Shown here one piece after another: positions 7,819 through 15,728 of a DNA stretch of 18,057 nucleotides. A program made the position numbers and the translations under genes. The DNA lies in the NCBI GenBank assembly GCA_022563775.1, contig JADFMS010000031.1, positions 1 to 18,057 of the forward strand, written 5' to 3'. The stretch is from Fidelibacterota bacterium. GTDB taxonomy: Bacteria > Marinisomatota > SORT01. The notes under the pieces are model-generated. The model ran no database searches. It worked only from the letters and a program-made list of their open reading frames with translations, and was not told where the DNA came from. Numbering within the stretch: the stretch's first letter is position 1; every line of letters starts with the position of its first letter.

Positions 7819-8133
7819 ATGCTGACACTATTGATATTGATGGGTCAAACGCAAAATGGCGGAGAAGGATCCGGTATTTTCGGCTTGCTTCCATTTATGC
7901 TGATTTTCGTAATATTCTATCTTCTCCTTATCAGACCTCAGATGAAACAACAGAAAAAGAAACAGGCTATGGTAAAATCATTGAAGAAGGGAGATAAGGT
8001 TGTCACTGTCGGGGGCCTACACGGTACTATTGAAGGTGTTAAGGATAAGGACGAAGTGCTCATATTGAAAGTGGCTGATAACGTTAAAGTTCGGGTTTCG
8101 AGAAGCGCTATAGCATCCCAGCTCGATAAATAG
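7819..8133 (+). CDS. yajC: preprotein translocase subunit YajC
   Basis: This 104-residue protein is the small accessory subunit of the SecDF-YajC complex, which helps the SecYEG channel in protein export. It has a short N-terminal stretch facing outside, one membrane helix (about residues 21-40, ending FYLLLIRPQ), then a basic cytoplasmic part beginning QMKQQKKKQ. VVTVGGLHGTIEGV (62-75) is the conserved YajC core. The length is normal for the family. An AAGGATGAT immediately before the ATG provides a ribosome-binding site. It is the first gene behind the promoter at 7764, and def starts 8 bases after its stop. secD and secF are not in this window. Confidence 0.93.
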   Translation: MLTLLILMGQTQNGGEGSGIFGLLPFMLIFVIFYLLLIRPQMKQQKKKQAMVKSLKKGDKVVTVGGLHGTIEGVKDKDEVLILKVADNVKVRVSRSAIASQLDK

Positions 8134-8141
8134 GTTTTTAT

Positions 8142-8669
8142 TTGAGCCAGCTCGGTCTGAAATATTACGGAGATCCTATCTTACGGAAGGAGACCGATTC
8201 TGTCAAGGAATTCGATCACAGCCTCGAACTGTTTGCGCAGGAAATGATTGAAACGATGCGTACGAACGACGGGGTAGGTTTAGCCGGGCCCCAGGTAGGC
8301 GACTTACGCAGCCTTATTGTAATCGATGTCAGCAGCGACGAAGATGAAGAACCGGCAGAACCGTTGATACTGGTCAATCCGGATATTAAAGAGCTCTCGG
8401 GAAGCTGTGTGATGGAAGAGGGATGTTTGAGCATACCGGATGTGAGAGTCGAAATAGAGAGACCTGAAGAGATCAGGATCAAGTTTCAGGACGTCAAGGG
8501 AGTAAAAAAGGACCTTAAATGTGATGGGATTCTTGCGAGAGTCATTCAGCACGAGGTCGATCATCTGAGAGGCAGACTTATGATTGACTACCTGAGCCCT
8601 GTCAAACGCGATCTGCTCAAATCAAAACTTCAGAAGATTTCGCGCGGGGATATTTCTGTGGGGGTCTAA
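8142..8669 (+). CDS. def: peptide deformylase
   Basis: This 175-residue metalloenzyme removes the formyl group from the first methionine of new proteins. All three family motifs are intact: GVGLAGPQVG (44-53), EGCLS (93-97) with the metal-binding cysteine C95, and QHEVDHL (136-142) with the two metal-binding histidines H137 and H141 and the catalytic glutamate E138. An acidic insertion (SSDEDEEPAEP, about 64-74) sits between motifs I and II. The start is TTG at 8142, which gives the usual short lead before YYGDPILRKE; no in-frame ATG precedes it. It is followed by fmt, the enzyme that adds the formyl group to initiator tRNA, a common pairing. Confidence 0.95.
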   Translation: MSQLGLKYYGDPILRKETDSVKEFDHSLELFAQEMIETMRTNDGVGLAGPQVGDLRSLIVIDVSSDEDEEPAEPLILVNPDIKELSGSCVMEEGCLSIPDVRVEIERPEEIRIKFQDVKGVKKDLKCDGILARVIQHEVDHLRGRLMIDYLSPVKRDLLKSKLQKISRGDISVGV

Positions 8670-8672
8670 ACG

Positions 8673-8693
8673 GTTGAACTCTTCATGTTCAAC
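8673..8693 (+). promoter_or_regulatory. 7-bp hairpin just before the fmt start
   Basis: GTTGAAC (8673-8679), loop TCTTCAT and GTTCAAC (8687-8693) form a perfect 7-bp stem whose end lies 8 bases before the fmt ATG (8702). This is where a Shine-Dalgarno would normally be, and none is present. The hairpin occupies most of the 32-base def-fmt spacer. It may affect fmt translation or RNA processing. Chance is not excluded, because the stem is short. Confidence 0.35.
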
Positions 8694-8701
8694 GATTTAA
8701 A

Positions 8702-9631
8702 ATGAATATTATTTTTATGGGAACGCCCGATTTCGCTGTTCCCAGCCTTTTAAAGTTAGCGAAGAGCGGGTATAAACCGGTTGCCGTAGTTACCGGAGCT
8801 GATAAAAAACGCGGTAGAGGACAAAAGCTGATCCCGACTCCGGTCAAGAGTGCGGCTGCCGACATGGGAATTCCTATTTTGGAGCCGAAAAGCCTCAAGG
8901 ACTCCTCCTTTATCAGAGAAATCGCATCACTCGACGTAGAACTATCATGCGTTGTGGCATTCAGAATACTTCCCGACGAGCTTATAAGTATTCCTAAAAG
9001 AGGCACGGTAAATCTTCACGCTTCGCTGTTGCCACTTTATCGCGGTGCCGCGCCCATACAACGCGCAATAATGGCGGGCGAAAAGATTACCGGCGCCACG
9101 ACGTTTTTTATCCGACGGGAAGTAGATACGGGAAATATTCTACTTCAGAAATCTCTCCCTTTAGCTGAAAACGAAGATTTCGGGTCGCTCCATGACAGGC
9201 TTGCTGAACTTGGCGCTGATCTGCTGTTGAAGACGATTGAAGGAATAAAATCGGGAAAATTGAAAGAAATCCCTCAGGATGATGCAAAAGCGACGAATGC
9301 CCCGAAGATCAAATCAGATGACCTTAAAATAAATTGGGATAACTCAGCCGGCAGGATACACGATCAGGTTAGAGGGCTTTCGCCTTTTCCGGGCGTTTCG
9401 GCACGGGTCAACAACATGGTAATAAAAATTTTCAAAACTGAGATAAGCGATGAAACAGTCAAGGAGTATTCACCGGGAGAGATTAGTAGAATAACCGGTA
9501 GTTATTTCACCGTTGCTACCGGCGATGGGAGTCTGAAAGTTCTCGAACTTCAGCGTCAGGGTAAAAGAAGAATGGAGACGTCGGAATTTCTCAGGGGAGT
9601 TGATCTATCTACCGGGGACACTCTTACTTAA
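8702..9631 (+). CDS. fmt: methionyl-tRNA formyltransferase
   Basis: This 309-residue enzyme transfers a formyl group from 10-formyltetrahydrofolate to methionyl-initiator tRNA. The N-terminal Rossmann domain starts MNIIFMGTPDFAVPSL. The catalytic triad of the formyltransferase fold is visible as N104 and H106 in NLHASLLP and D142 in EVDTGN. SLLPLYRGAAPIQRA (108-122) is the folate-site signature. The segment VVAFRILP (84-91) replaces the proteobacterial VVAYGLILP and resembles the form seen in Bacteroidetes relatives. The C-terminal tRNA-binding domain begins near residue 205 and includes VRGLSPFPG. Length is normal. It lies between def and rsmB, with 9 bases to the latter. Confidence 0.95.
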   Translation: MNIIFMGTPDFAVPSLLKLAKSGYKPVAVVTGADKKRGRGQKLIPTPVKSAAADMGIPILEPKSLKDSSFIREIASLDVELSCVVAFRILPDELISIPKRGTVNLHASLLPLYRGAAPIQRAIMAGEKITGATTFFIRREVDTGNILLQKSLPLAENEDFGSLHDRLAELGADLLLKTIEGIKSGKLKEIPQDDAKATNAPKIKSDDLKINWDNSAGRIHDQVRGLSPFPGVSARVNNMVIKIFKTEISDETVKEYSPGEISRITGSYFTVATGDGSLKVLELQRQGKRRMETSEFLRGVDLSTGDTLT

Positions 9632-9640
9632 AATGATAAC

Positions 9641-11008
9641 ATGACGACTGAGATGTTAAGTCAGAAGAGAGTCAAACGACCTGACGACGGGAATGTTCGC
9701 AAATTAGCGCTCGATTTATTGCTGCGGTCAAAAAAAACCGGGAAGTATATCGATCGACTTCTGAGCGATGCTCTCGGCAGGTCGGATATCCCCTCTCGCG
9801 ATAAAAAATTTCTAATGGAGTTGGTAAAAGGCGTGACTCGAATGCAGGGGTTATTGAATTACTATTTGGTGGAATTGTCTGACGGCAGGGTAACGAATCT
9901 TCCGCTCCCTATAAAGTATATCATATTTATTGGAATGTACCAGCTGATATACATGGATTCCGTTCCGCCGTATGCGGCGTTGAATGAATCGGTGGAGCTT
10001 TCCAAGCGGTTAAAAGATCAGAAGATGGCGGGACTTGTCAATGCGCTATTAAGAAATTTTCAAAGGAGGAAGGAAGAAATAGATGAGAAAATCGGCTCGC
10101 TTCCCACGGACGAACGTCTCTCTGTCAAATATTCACATCCTGCATGGGTGATTGGAAGGTGGTTGAGCAGGTTCGGATTGAGCGATACGGAAGAGCTCTG
10201 TTCTTTTAACAATTCCGTACCGGTGATAACTGTCAGGAAGAACATGTTGCGTAGCGAACATCCCCGGCTCGACTCCGCTCTGCATGATGAGAATCAAAAG
10301 ATAGCAGTGTCAAACTACGCGAAAACATACTATACGCTCCCCAAAGGATTTGATATTTCGAGCTGGGATGCAATAAAAGAAGGAGAGGTTACCGTTCAGG
10401 ATGTGAGCGCCGGACTCTCTGTGCTCCTGCTTGATCCTCAACCGGGAGAGACGGTGATCGACATGTGTGCGGCGCCGGGAGGGAAGACAGGAGCAATCGC
10501 CGAACAGATGAAGGACGAAGGGAGGATTATTGCCGTCGATTCCGATAAGTACCGCCTTTCCTTAGTAGAAAAGCAGGCGGAAAGGCTTAAATTGAGGTCC
10601 GTCGAATTCATTGAAGGGGACGGGAAAAATATGAGCCTCCCTACGGCAGATAGAATTCTCGTGGATGCGCCATGTTCCGGTACCGGTGTATTTGCGAAAC
10701 GGTCTGATATCCGCTGGCAAAAATCAGAAAAAGATATCGAGGAGTTATCGTCACTGCAAATTGACCTTTTGAGGAACGCGGCAAGATATTTGAAAAAAGA
10801 CGGGGTCCTCGTTTACAGTACTTGCACGATGGAACCGGAGGAAAACCGCAACGTCATCCGGAAATTCCTGAAAGAGCACGAAAATTTTAAAGTAGATGAT
10901 GCAGCTGACTTTGTTGAAGAGAGTTTAACCGAAGCAGGCGCCGTTGCAACCTATCCTTTTAAACACTATATTGACGGTTCGTATAGCGTCCGATTATTAA
11001 AAAGCTGA
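9641..11008 (+). CDS. rsmB: 16S rRNA (cytosine-967-C5)-methyltransferase
   Basis: This 455-residue protein carries an N-terminal NusB-like RNA-binding domain (about 18-145, including YAALNESVELSK) and a C-terminal SAM methyltransferase domain. Motif I is DMCAAPGGKTGAI (274-286). Motif IV is VDAPCSGTG (341-349) with C345, and motif VI is STCTMEPEEN (393-402) with C395, the pair of cysteines used by m5C methyltransferases. In the E. coli enzyme the equivalent of C395 is the nucleophile. It methylates C967 (E. coli numbering) in the small-subunit rRNA. The ATG start has no Shine-Dalgarno and follows fmt by 9 bases; the def-fmt-rsmB order is common in bacteria. Confidence 0.94.
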   Translation: MTTEMLSQKRVKRPDDGNVRKLALDLLLRSKKTGKYIDRLLSDALGRSDIPSRDKKFLMELVKGVTRMQGLLNYYLVELSDGRVTNLPLPIKYIIFIGMYQLIYMDSVPPYAALNESVELSKRLKDQKMAGLVNALLRNFQRRKEEIDEKIGSLPTDERLSVKYSHPAWVIGRWLSRFGLSDTEELCSFNNSVPVITVRKNMLRSEHPRLDSALHDENQKIAVSNYAKTYYTLPKGFDISSWDAIKEGEVTVQDVSAGLSVLLLDPQPGETVIDMCAAPGGKTGAIAEQMKDEGRIIAVDSDKYRLSLVEKQAERLKLRSVEFIEGDGKNMSLPTADRILVDAPCSGTGVFAKRSDIRWQKSEKDIEELSSLQIDLLRNAARYLKKDGVLVYSTCTMEPEENRNVIRKFLKEHENFKVDDAADFVEESLTEAGAVATYPFKHYIDGSYSVRLLKS

Positions 11009-11032
11009 CTTGACGTCAGATAAAATCACGGC

Positions 11033-11803
11033 TTGAATTTGAAAAAATACTGGAATCTGCTTCAATACATCTTTTACACCGGGCTGATTTTAGGAGTTAT
11101 CGGCATAATAATGGATTTTTTCGTCATGCCGGCGTATGTGAGGCATGGTCAGGTGGTTATACTTCCTGATACGCAGGGAATGGTCATGGAGGATGCTGCT
11201 ACATTATTGGAAAGCAGAGGGTTTATCCCGATAGAAAAGGAGCCGAAAATTACAACTGCATTTGAGCCGGGCCGTGTATACGAGCAAAACCCACGTCCGT
11301 TTTCAAAAGTGAAGAAAGGGAGACGTGTGTACCTGACTCCGACGTTGGAAGAGCGGCTTTTGATCGTGCCTGATATAATAGGCTTGTCACAACGAAACGC
11401 GAAACTTAAAATCGATCGCTCCGGATTTAAAATAGATTCTGTCTTTTTTGATTATTCAGAGAAGATTTTGGAGGGAGCGGTTATAGCCCAATCTCTTCCC
11501 CCGAACATCGAAGCTAAAAGGGGGACTCCGATCTGGTTAACGGTGTCGCTCGGAGGTCAACCTGATCATTTTAGAGTTCCAGAACTCAGGGGAAAAAGTC
11601 TCAAGAGAGCTAAAGAAATGATAGCCAAAGCCGGGTTGATGGATGGTAAAATCAGCTACAAGTTAGGTGAAGATCTCATTCCCTATACCGTATTATGGCA
11701 GTCGGTAAAACCTGGAACCAGGCTCAATAAAAGGCTGCCTGTTGATCTGATCGTGAGTATTACAGATTTGGATCAGATACCGGAGCCGGAGGAAGAAATA
11801 TGA
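11033..11803 (+). CDS. membrane-anchored protein with three PASTA domains
   Basis: This 256-residue protein has a short cytoplasmic start, one membrane helix (about residues 13-33) and then three PASTA repeats outside the membrane, near 41-104, 110-173 and 180-245. Each has the repeat pattern of a VPD or VPE-like start, a helix containing A or AK, a GF or GL turn, and a V.xQ.P or P.x.K.G ending. PASTA domains are known from penicillin-binding proteins and Ser/Thr kinases, where they contact peptidoglycan or muropeptides. Here neither a kinase nor a transpeptidase domain is attached, so the protein is a stand-alone binder or scaffold of unknown partner. The start is TTG at 11033. Its stop overlaps the rpe start (ATGA), so the two are translationally coupled. 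Confidence 0.85.
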   Translation: MNLKKYWNLLQYIFYTGLILGVIGIIMDFFVMPAYVRHGQVVILPDTQGMVMEDAATLLESRGFIPIEKEPKITTAFEPGRVYEQNPRPFSKVKKGRRVYLTPTLEERLLIVPDIIGLSQRNAKLKIDRSGFKIDSVFFDYSEKILEGAVIAQSLPPNIEAKRGTPIWLTVSLGGQPDHFRVPELRGKSLKRAKEMIAKAGLMDGKISYKLGEDLIPYTVLWQSVKPGTRLNKRLPVDLIVSITDLDQIPEPEEEI

Positions 11804-12462
11804 CCGAAATAGTTCCGTCACTATTGTCTGCCGATTTTTCCATACTTGCCGAACAGGTAGCTCTCATGGAAGAGGCAGGAGCGAAAAGGCTGCATTTCGA
11901 CGTTATGGACGGGCATTTCGTCCCTAATCTCACATTCGGCGCTCCCGTCGTAAAATCGTTGAGAGATAAAAGCAGCCTGCATTTTGAGGCTCATTTAATG
12001 GTGACCAATCCCGAAGAGCTTCTTGAGGATTTTTTGAATGCGGGCGCAGAAACCATTATCGTTCACGAAGAGGCAACGAACCACCTCCATGGTCTTCTGA
12101 ATGAGATTAAATCCGGAGGGGCAATCGCCGGAGTATCCCTCAATCCCGCAACTCCGCTCTCTTCAGTGATGGAGATAGCAGATGAATTGGATTTTTTACT
12201 TATCATGACCGTCAATCCCGGTTTTGGGGGTCAGAAGATGATCAAATCAGCTTTGCAGAAAGTTAAAAAAGCCAAAGAGCGCATAAAGAGGGATAATTTG
12301 TTAGTCGAGGTGGATGGGGGGATAAATTTAGATACGGTCCGGGATGCTTCGAACGTAGGTACAGACCTACTGGTGAGCGGTTCCGCGATATTCCATTCAG
12401 AGAACCCGTTACAGATGTTCAGAGACCTGACCGAAAAAGCAAATTCAAATATGGATTCATAA
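11800..12462 (+). CDS. rpe: ribulose-phosphate 3-epimerase
   Basis: This 220-residue TIM-barrel enzyme interconverts ribulose 5-phosphate and xylulose 5-phosphate in the pentose phosphate pathway. It begins VPSLLSADF, the conserved first strand. The metal ligands and acid/base residues can be placed as H32 and D34 (LHFDVMDGHFVPN, 31-43), H65 (EAHLMV) and D172 (VEVDGGI, 169-175). The phosphate-binding signature is MTVNPGFGGQ (136-145), with GSAIF near the end. The length matches the family. GGAGG 7 bases before the ATG is the strongest ribosome-binding site of this gene series and lies inside the end of the PASTA gene, with which rpe overlaps by 4 bases. Confidence 0.95.
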   Translation: MTEIVPSLLSADFSILAEQVALMEEAGAKRLHFDVMDGHFVPNLTFGAPVVKSLRDKSSLHFEAHLMVTNPEELLEDFLNAGAETIIVHEEATNHLHGLLNEIKSGGAIAGVSLNPATPLSSVMEIADELDFLLIMTVNPGFGGQKMIKSALQKVKKAKERIKRDNLLVEVDGGINLDTVRDASNVGTDLLVSGSAIFHSENPLQMFRDLTEKANSNMDS

Positions 12463-12466
12463 CTAT

Positions 12467-13036
12467 ATGGCTCTTCAACTTGAGATACGGAGAAAACTGA
12501 TACACCTGATCTCTATTTCGATACCTGTCGGGTATTTATTTATCGAAAGAGATACGACTTTGGTGATATTAGCAGCGGTGTTCGTTCTGTCATTGAGCAT
12601 TGAAATAGGGAGGCTGTTCATCCCCCGGATTCGCAGCCGGGTACACCCGATTTTTGCCCCGATTATGCGGGTTGCCGAGGAGAGGAAGCTATCCGGCGCC
12701 ACCTATTTGCTTGCAGGCGCGTGGATTACCATATATTTTTTTGAGAAAGATATAGCTGTTATCGCTCTGCTTCTCGTGTCTATCAGTGATGCCGCCGCAG
12801 CAATCGTGGGAACAGCGTATGGCAAAGTTCATCTCTGGCAAAAAACATTGGAAGGCTCGACCGCGTTTTTCGCATCGACGGGGCTGATCATGATCGCAAT
12901 GAGGAATCTCAGCGTCGAGCAGATGCTCGTGGGGCTCTTCGTAGGCACTCTCGTTGAACTGTTACCTATCCCGGTCAACGATAATCTCACGTTGCCGATT
13001 ATAACCGCTCTGGTAATGCAATCGGTTGGAAGTTAA
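12467..13036 (+). CDS. SEC59/DGK1/VTE5-family lipid kinase (probably CTP-dependent)
   Basis: This 189-residue integral membrane protein has six or so hydrophobic segments. It begins LEIRRKLIHLISISIP, the RKxxH start typical of dolichol, diacylglycerol and phytol kinases that use CTP. ERKLSGATYLLAGAW (72-86) and the core SISDAAAAIVGTAYGK (105-120) with KTLEGSTAFF (126-135) and ELLPIPVNDNLTLP near 163-176 are the remaining family motifs. It likely phosphorylates a polyprenol or another lipid alcohol at the inner membrane; the substrate is unknown. The gene starts 4 bases after rpe, without a visible Shine-Dalgarno, and is probably co-transcribed with it. Confidence 0.8.
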   Translation: MALQLEIRRKLIHLISISIPVGYLFIERDTTLVILAAVFVLSLSIEIGRLFIPRIRSRVHPIFAPIMRVAEERKLSGATYLLAGAWITIYFFEKDIAVIALLLVSISDAAAAIVGTAYGKVHLWQKTLEGSTAFFASTGLIMIAMRNLSVEQMLVGLFVGTLVELLPIPVNDNLTLPIITALVMQSVGS

Positions 13037-13043
13037 ATACATC

Positions 13044-13072
13044 TTGATTATTGCATCGTAAGGCAATAAATT
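13044..13072 (+). promoter_or_regulatory. candidate promoter with an embedded inverted repeat
   Basis: TTGATT (13044-13049), a 17-base spacer and TAAATT (13067-13072) match the sigma70 boxes in four of six positions each. The perfect repeat TTATTGC...GCAATAA (13048-13054 and 13063-13069, 8-base loop) spans the spacer and touches both boxes, so it could be an operator or simply a weak hairpin ending the lipid kinase transcript. It lies in the 66-base gap before the 145-residue gene. Confidence 0.25.
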
Positions 13073-13102
13073 TAATATTCTTAAAACGCTTAAAAACATA
13101 AT

Positions 13103-13540
13103 ATGGCATCCACATTTTCAAAAGAAAACATAGCAGAGATAGAAGAGGTTCTCGGTGTAAAAGCCAAGGAAGGACCGAATTATTACAGGTTTATTCTCGA
13201 AAACAAAGAGGAAAACCGAAAATTGTCGCTTGAGATTTATCCGGAAATTCCGATAGGGAAAAAAGAAGGCAACCTTATTTCCATTTACACTTCAAATGCT
13301 CATTTGCAGCTTCATTTCTGCGCCGGCTATGTCGTCAGCGAGATGCTCGATGAGGTGACTTTCATTACTGAGGATTCAGGCAAACTTTCTGGACTTATCG
13401 TTGAAAAAGGCGCCGGTTGTTCTCTCTATGCAAACGTGGACAGGGAGTTGCTTTCGGGCGATTTTACAGCCCTGGGTCCTGAAGTAATGCTTTCGGGAAT
13501 CGCTCTTTCTCTGACAGAAGACGTTATAGACAGTAAGTAA
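13103..13540 (+). CDS. uncharacterised soluble protein of 145 residues
   Basis: I do not recognise this family. The protein has no membrane segment or signal peptide. The first part (1-60) is charged (EIEEVLGVKAKEGPNYYRF). The middle and C-terminal parts alternate short hydrophobic strands and turns: NLISIYTSNAHLQLHF (about 62-77), GYVVSEMLDEVTFITED and KGAGCSLYANVDREL, suggesting a small beta-rich or alpha/beta domain. Codon use and composition match its neighbours, so it is very probably a real gene. A possible promoter lies upstream, and a vWA membrane protein gene follows after 59 bases on the same strand. A binding role connected to that protein is possible, but nothing in the sequence proves it. 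Confidence 0.75.
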   Translation: MASTFSKENIAEIEEVLGVKAKEGPNYYRFILENKEENRKLSLEIYPEIPIGKKEGNLISIYTSNAHLQLHFCAGYVVSEMLDEVTFITEDSGKLSGLIVEKGAGCSLYANVDRELLSGDFTALGPEVMLSGIALSLTEDVIDSK

Positions 13541-13599
13541 TCAGAACATAACCTTTCTAATCCAGGTGATACTACCTCACTTAAATAATTTCTCATAAT

Positions 13600-15705
13600 T
13601 TGCTCGGATTTTTGAACATAGCTGCTTTGCTGGGTCTGTCCGCTGCGCTGATTCCCCTGATACTTCATTTGCTGAACAGGAAAAGAAAGGACGTAATAGA
13701 ATTCAGTAGTTTAATGTTTCTGCGGGAACTGGAAAAAAAAGAGATGAACCGTTTAAAAATGAGACGGCTGTTGCTGCTGCTGATAAGAACTCTCGCGGTA
13801 ATTTCTATCGTACTCGCTTTCAGCAGACCGACGCTCCGCGGCTATCTACCGGGGTCTTCGGTATCAACTGCTGCTGTGATCGTTATAGATAATTCTCACA
13901 GCATGCGTCTTAAAGATAGAGATGATTCTCTGTTTGATAGGACATTGACTGCGCTGTCGGAAATAATTTTAACTTTGAATAAGCAGGATAAGTTTGCGAT
14001 AATTCCGACGGTTATCGATTTAGATGTTCGGGACGATCGGTCCGTCTGGTTGAAAAAAGAAAATAACGCTGTCGACCGAATCACAATTACCAACGGATCT
14101 TCCTATCTTATGAATAGTGTTGAGGAAGGTCTGAAAATGTTGAGCACGGTTGAAGCCGCTAACAAGGAGATGTTCGTACTGAGTGATTTCCAGCTAAGCT
14201 CCGGAGAAAACGGGGAATCTGCCTATGACTCCATGCCGCCGGACGTTCATTATTATCTTGTGGAGGTTAAAAGTGATGAAGTCAATTATTCTGTCAGGAA
14301 AATCGATGTAGTCACAAAAGTTTTAAGAAACGGGGGGAATGCGAGTATTGACGTAATTCTTCGCAGTAACTCGACCGAGCGGCAAGACGTTAGAGTAGAC
14401 CTGTTCCTCCAAGGGATAAGGGTCGGCCAGTCTACATTGTCTCCCGTAACGGGAAACGATGAAAAAGTCAGCTTCGTTGTTCCCGTCAGCGGTCAGGGTT
14501 TTTTAGAGGGATTCGCGGAAATAGCAGAAGATGCGTTAGCTGCGGATAACAGAAGATATTTTTACCTTTATGTCCCTCAACGGGTAAACATACTTGCAAT
14601 CGGCTCGCGAACCGATCTTCTTTTCACTCTGTTAGCTCTCAAATCTTATTCATCTGCAAGTTGGAACTCGAATGTTAAAGAGATTACTCCTTTAGAAACG
14701 GACAAAGTAGTGATGGAGGATTACGATGTGATCCTGCTGACGGCAACTTCACCCAACAGCGAGATGTTAGGGAAACGGTTGGAATCGTTCGTCCGTAACG
14801 GGGGAGGGCTGTTGATCTTCCCCGGAAAGGATTTCGATATAGAAACATACAACAGACTCTTTGCCGTAAGGTTAGGACTTCCCGGAATCGGGGGGATAAT
14901 CGAAACGGGTGATGATATCGACAGTTATCTACCGTTTGATTTCATCGATTGGGGGCATCCTCTGTTTGCGGGAATTTTTTTGACAAACAACGACGCTGTC
15001 AGTTCTCCTAAAGTAAAAAAATATTATGCCCTAAACGATTTTAAGATCGGTAATGATCTAATAAGTTTGAAAGGTAATATCCCATTTTTAAAAGAATTCA
15101 GGTTGGGAGAAGGAAACATAATAATGATGCTGAGCGCTCCTCTGCTCGATTGGAACGATTTTCCATTAAAAGGCCTATGGGTACCCTTCGTTTCAAGAAG
15201 TGTCGAATATTCGATGACGGGACACTCAGCCTTTAGTGACACGGTTCAAGTGGGGAGTAAACTGTCATTTGACCTGTCACTGAACGAAGTTGAAAAGAAT
15301 CTCGAACTGCTTACACCCGGCGGCATCAAATACAATCTGCTGCCCGCTGAGAGAGGAGGACGATTGATCGCTGAATTTGAAGAGACCTATGCTCCGGGTT
15401 CATATTTTTTAAGGGCGGACGGAGAAAAGATTGCGCTTAAAACTGTAAACGTATCAGAAGAAGAGATTGCTCCGGAAAAAGATCTCGACTTTTATTATCG
15501 GAAGTTCGACGCTGCTAACGTCAGCAGGAGCTCTCCTTCCGAAATCAAATCAGATATCATCGAGTCCCGGTTGGGTGTTGAATTATGGCGTTATTTTGCG
15601 TTCCTTGCATTACTTTTATTGATAACCGAAATGGCGCTGCAGGGTAAGAAGAAAAAGGTCGATAAAACATCCGCCGCACGATCGGCTTTAAGTGTGAAAC
15701 CTTGA
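13600..15705 (+). CDS. BatA-type membrane protein with vWA domain
   Basis: This 701-residue protein starts LGFLNIAALLGLSAALIPLI, the typical double-helix N-terminus of the aerotolerance BatA group (membrane helices about 5-25 and 58-74, with the basic NRKRKD and MRRL between). The TTG start at 13600 is supported by this alignment. A von Willebrand A domain follows, with the metal site VIDNSHSM (95-102, DxSxS). Further on, near 330-440, ILAIGSRTDLLFTLL, DYDVILLTATSPNSE and RNGGGLLIFPG resemble the glutamine-amidotransferase-like fold found in related FCB proteins. A C-terminal helix (about 663-680) ends in a lysine-rich tail. The role is unknown; BatA relatives are linked to envelope or stress functions. 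No moxR, batB, batC or batD is present in the window. Confidence 0.85.
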   Translation: MLGFLNIAALLGLSAALIPLILHLLNRKRKDVIEFSSLMFLRELEKKEMNRLKMRRLLLLLIRTLAVISIVLAFSRPTLRGYLPGSSVSTAAVIVIDNSHSMRLKDRDDSLFDRTLTALSEIILTLNKQDKFAIIPTVIDLDVRDDRSVWLKKENNAVDRITITNGSSYLMNSVEEGLKMLSTVEAANKEMFVLSDFQLSSGENGESAYDSMPPDVHYYLVEVKSDEVNYSVRKIDVVTKVLRNGGNASIDVILRSNSTERQDVRVDLFLQGIRVGQSTLSPVTGNDEKVSFVVPVSGQGFLEGFAEIAEDALAADNRRYFYLYVPQRVNILAIGSRTDLLFTLLALKSYSSASWNSNVKEITPLETDKVVMEDYDVILLTATSPNSEMLGKRLESFVRNGGGLLIFPGKDFDIETYNRLFAVRLGLPGIGGIIETGDDIDSYLPFDFIDWGHPLFAGIFLTNNDAVSSPKVKKYYALNDFKIGNDLISLKGNIPFLKEFRLGEGNIIMMLSAPLLDWNDFPLKGLWVPFVSRSVEYSMTGHSAFSDTVQVGSKLSFDLSLNEVEKNLELLTPGGIKYNLLPAERGGRLIAEFEETYAPGSYFLRADGEKIALKTVNVSEEEIAPEKDLDFYYRKFDAANVSRSSPSEIKSDIIESRLGVELWRYFAFLALLLLITEMALQGKKKKVDKTSAARSALSVKP

Positions 15706-15728
15706 CCGTGCTGGATTAGAGCTAAGAA

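Noticed and set aside
11005..11019. Small hairpin CTGAC/GTCAG with palindrome TGACGTCA after rsmB
   Set aside because: The stem is only 5 bp and no T run follows, so it is as likely chance as function.
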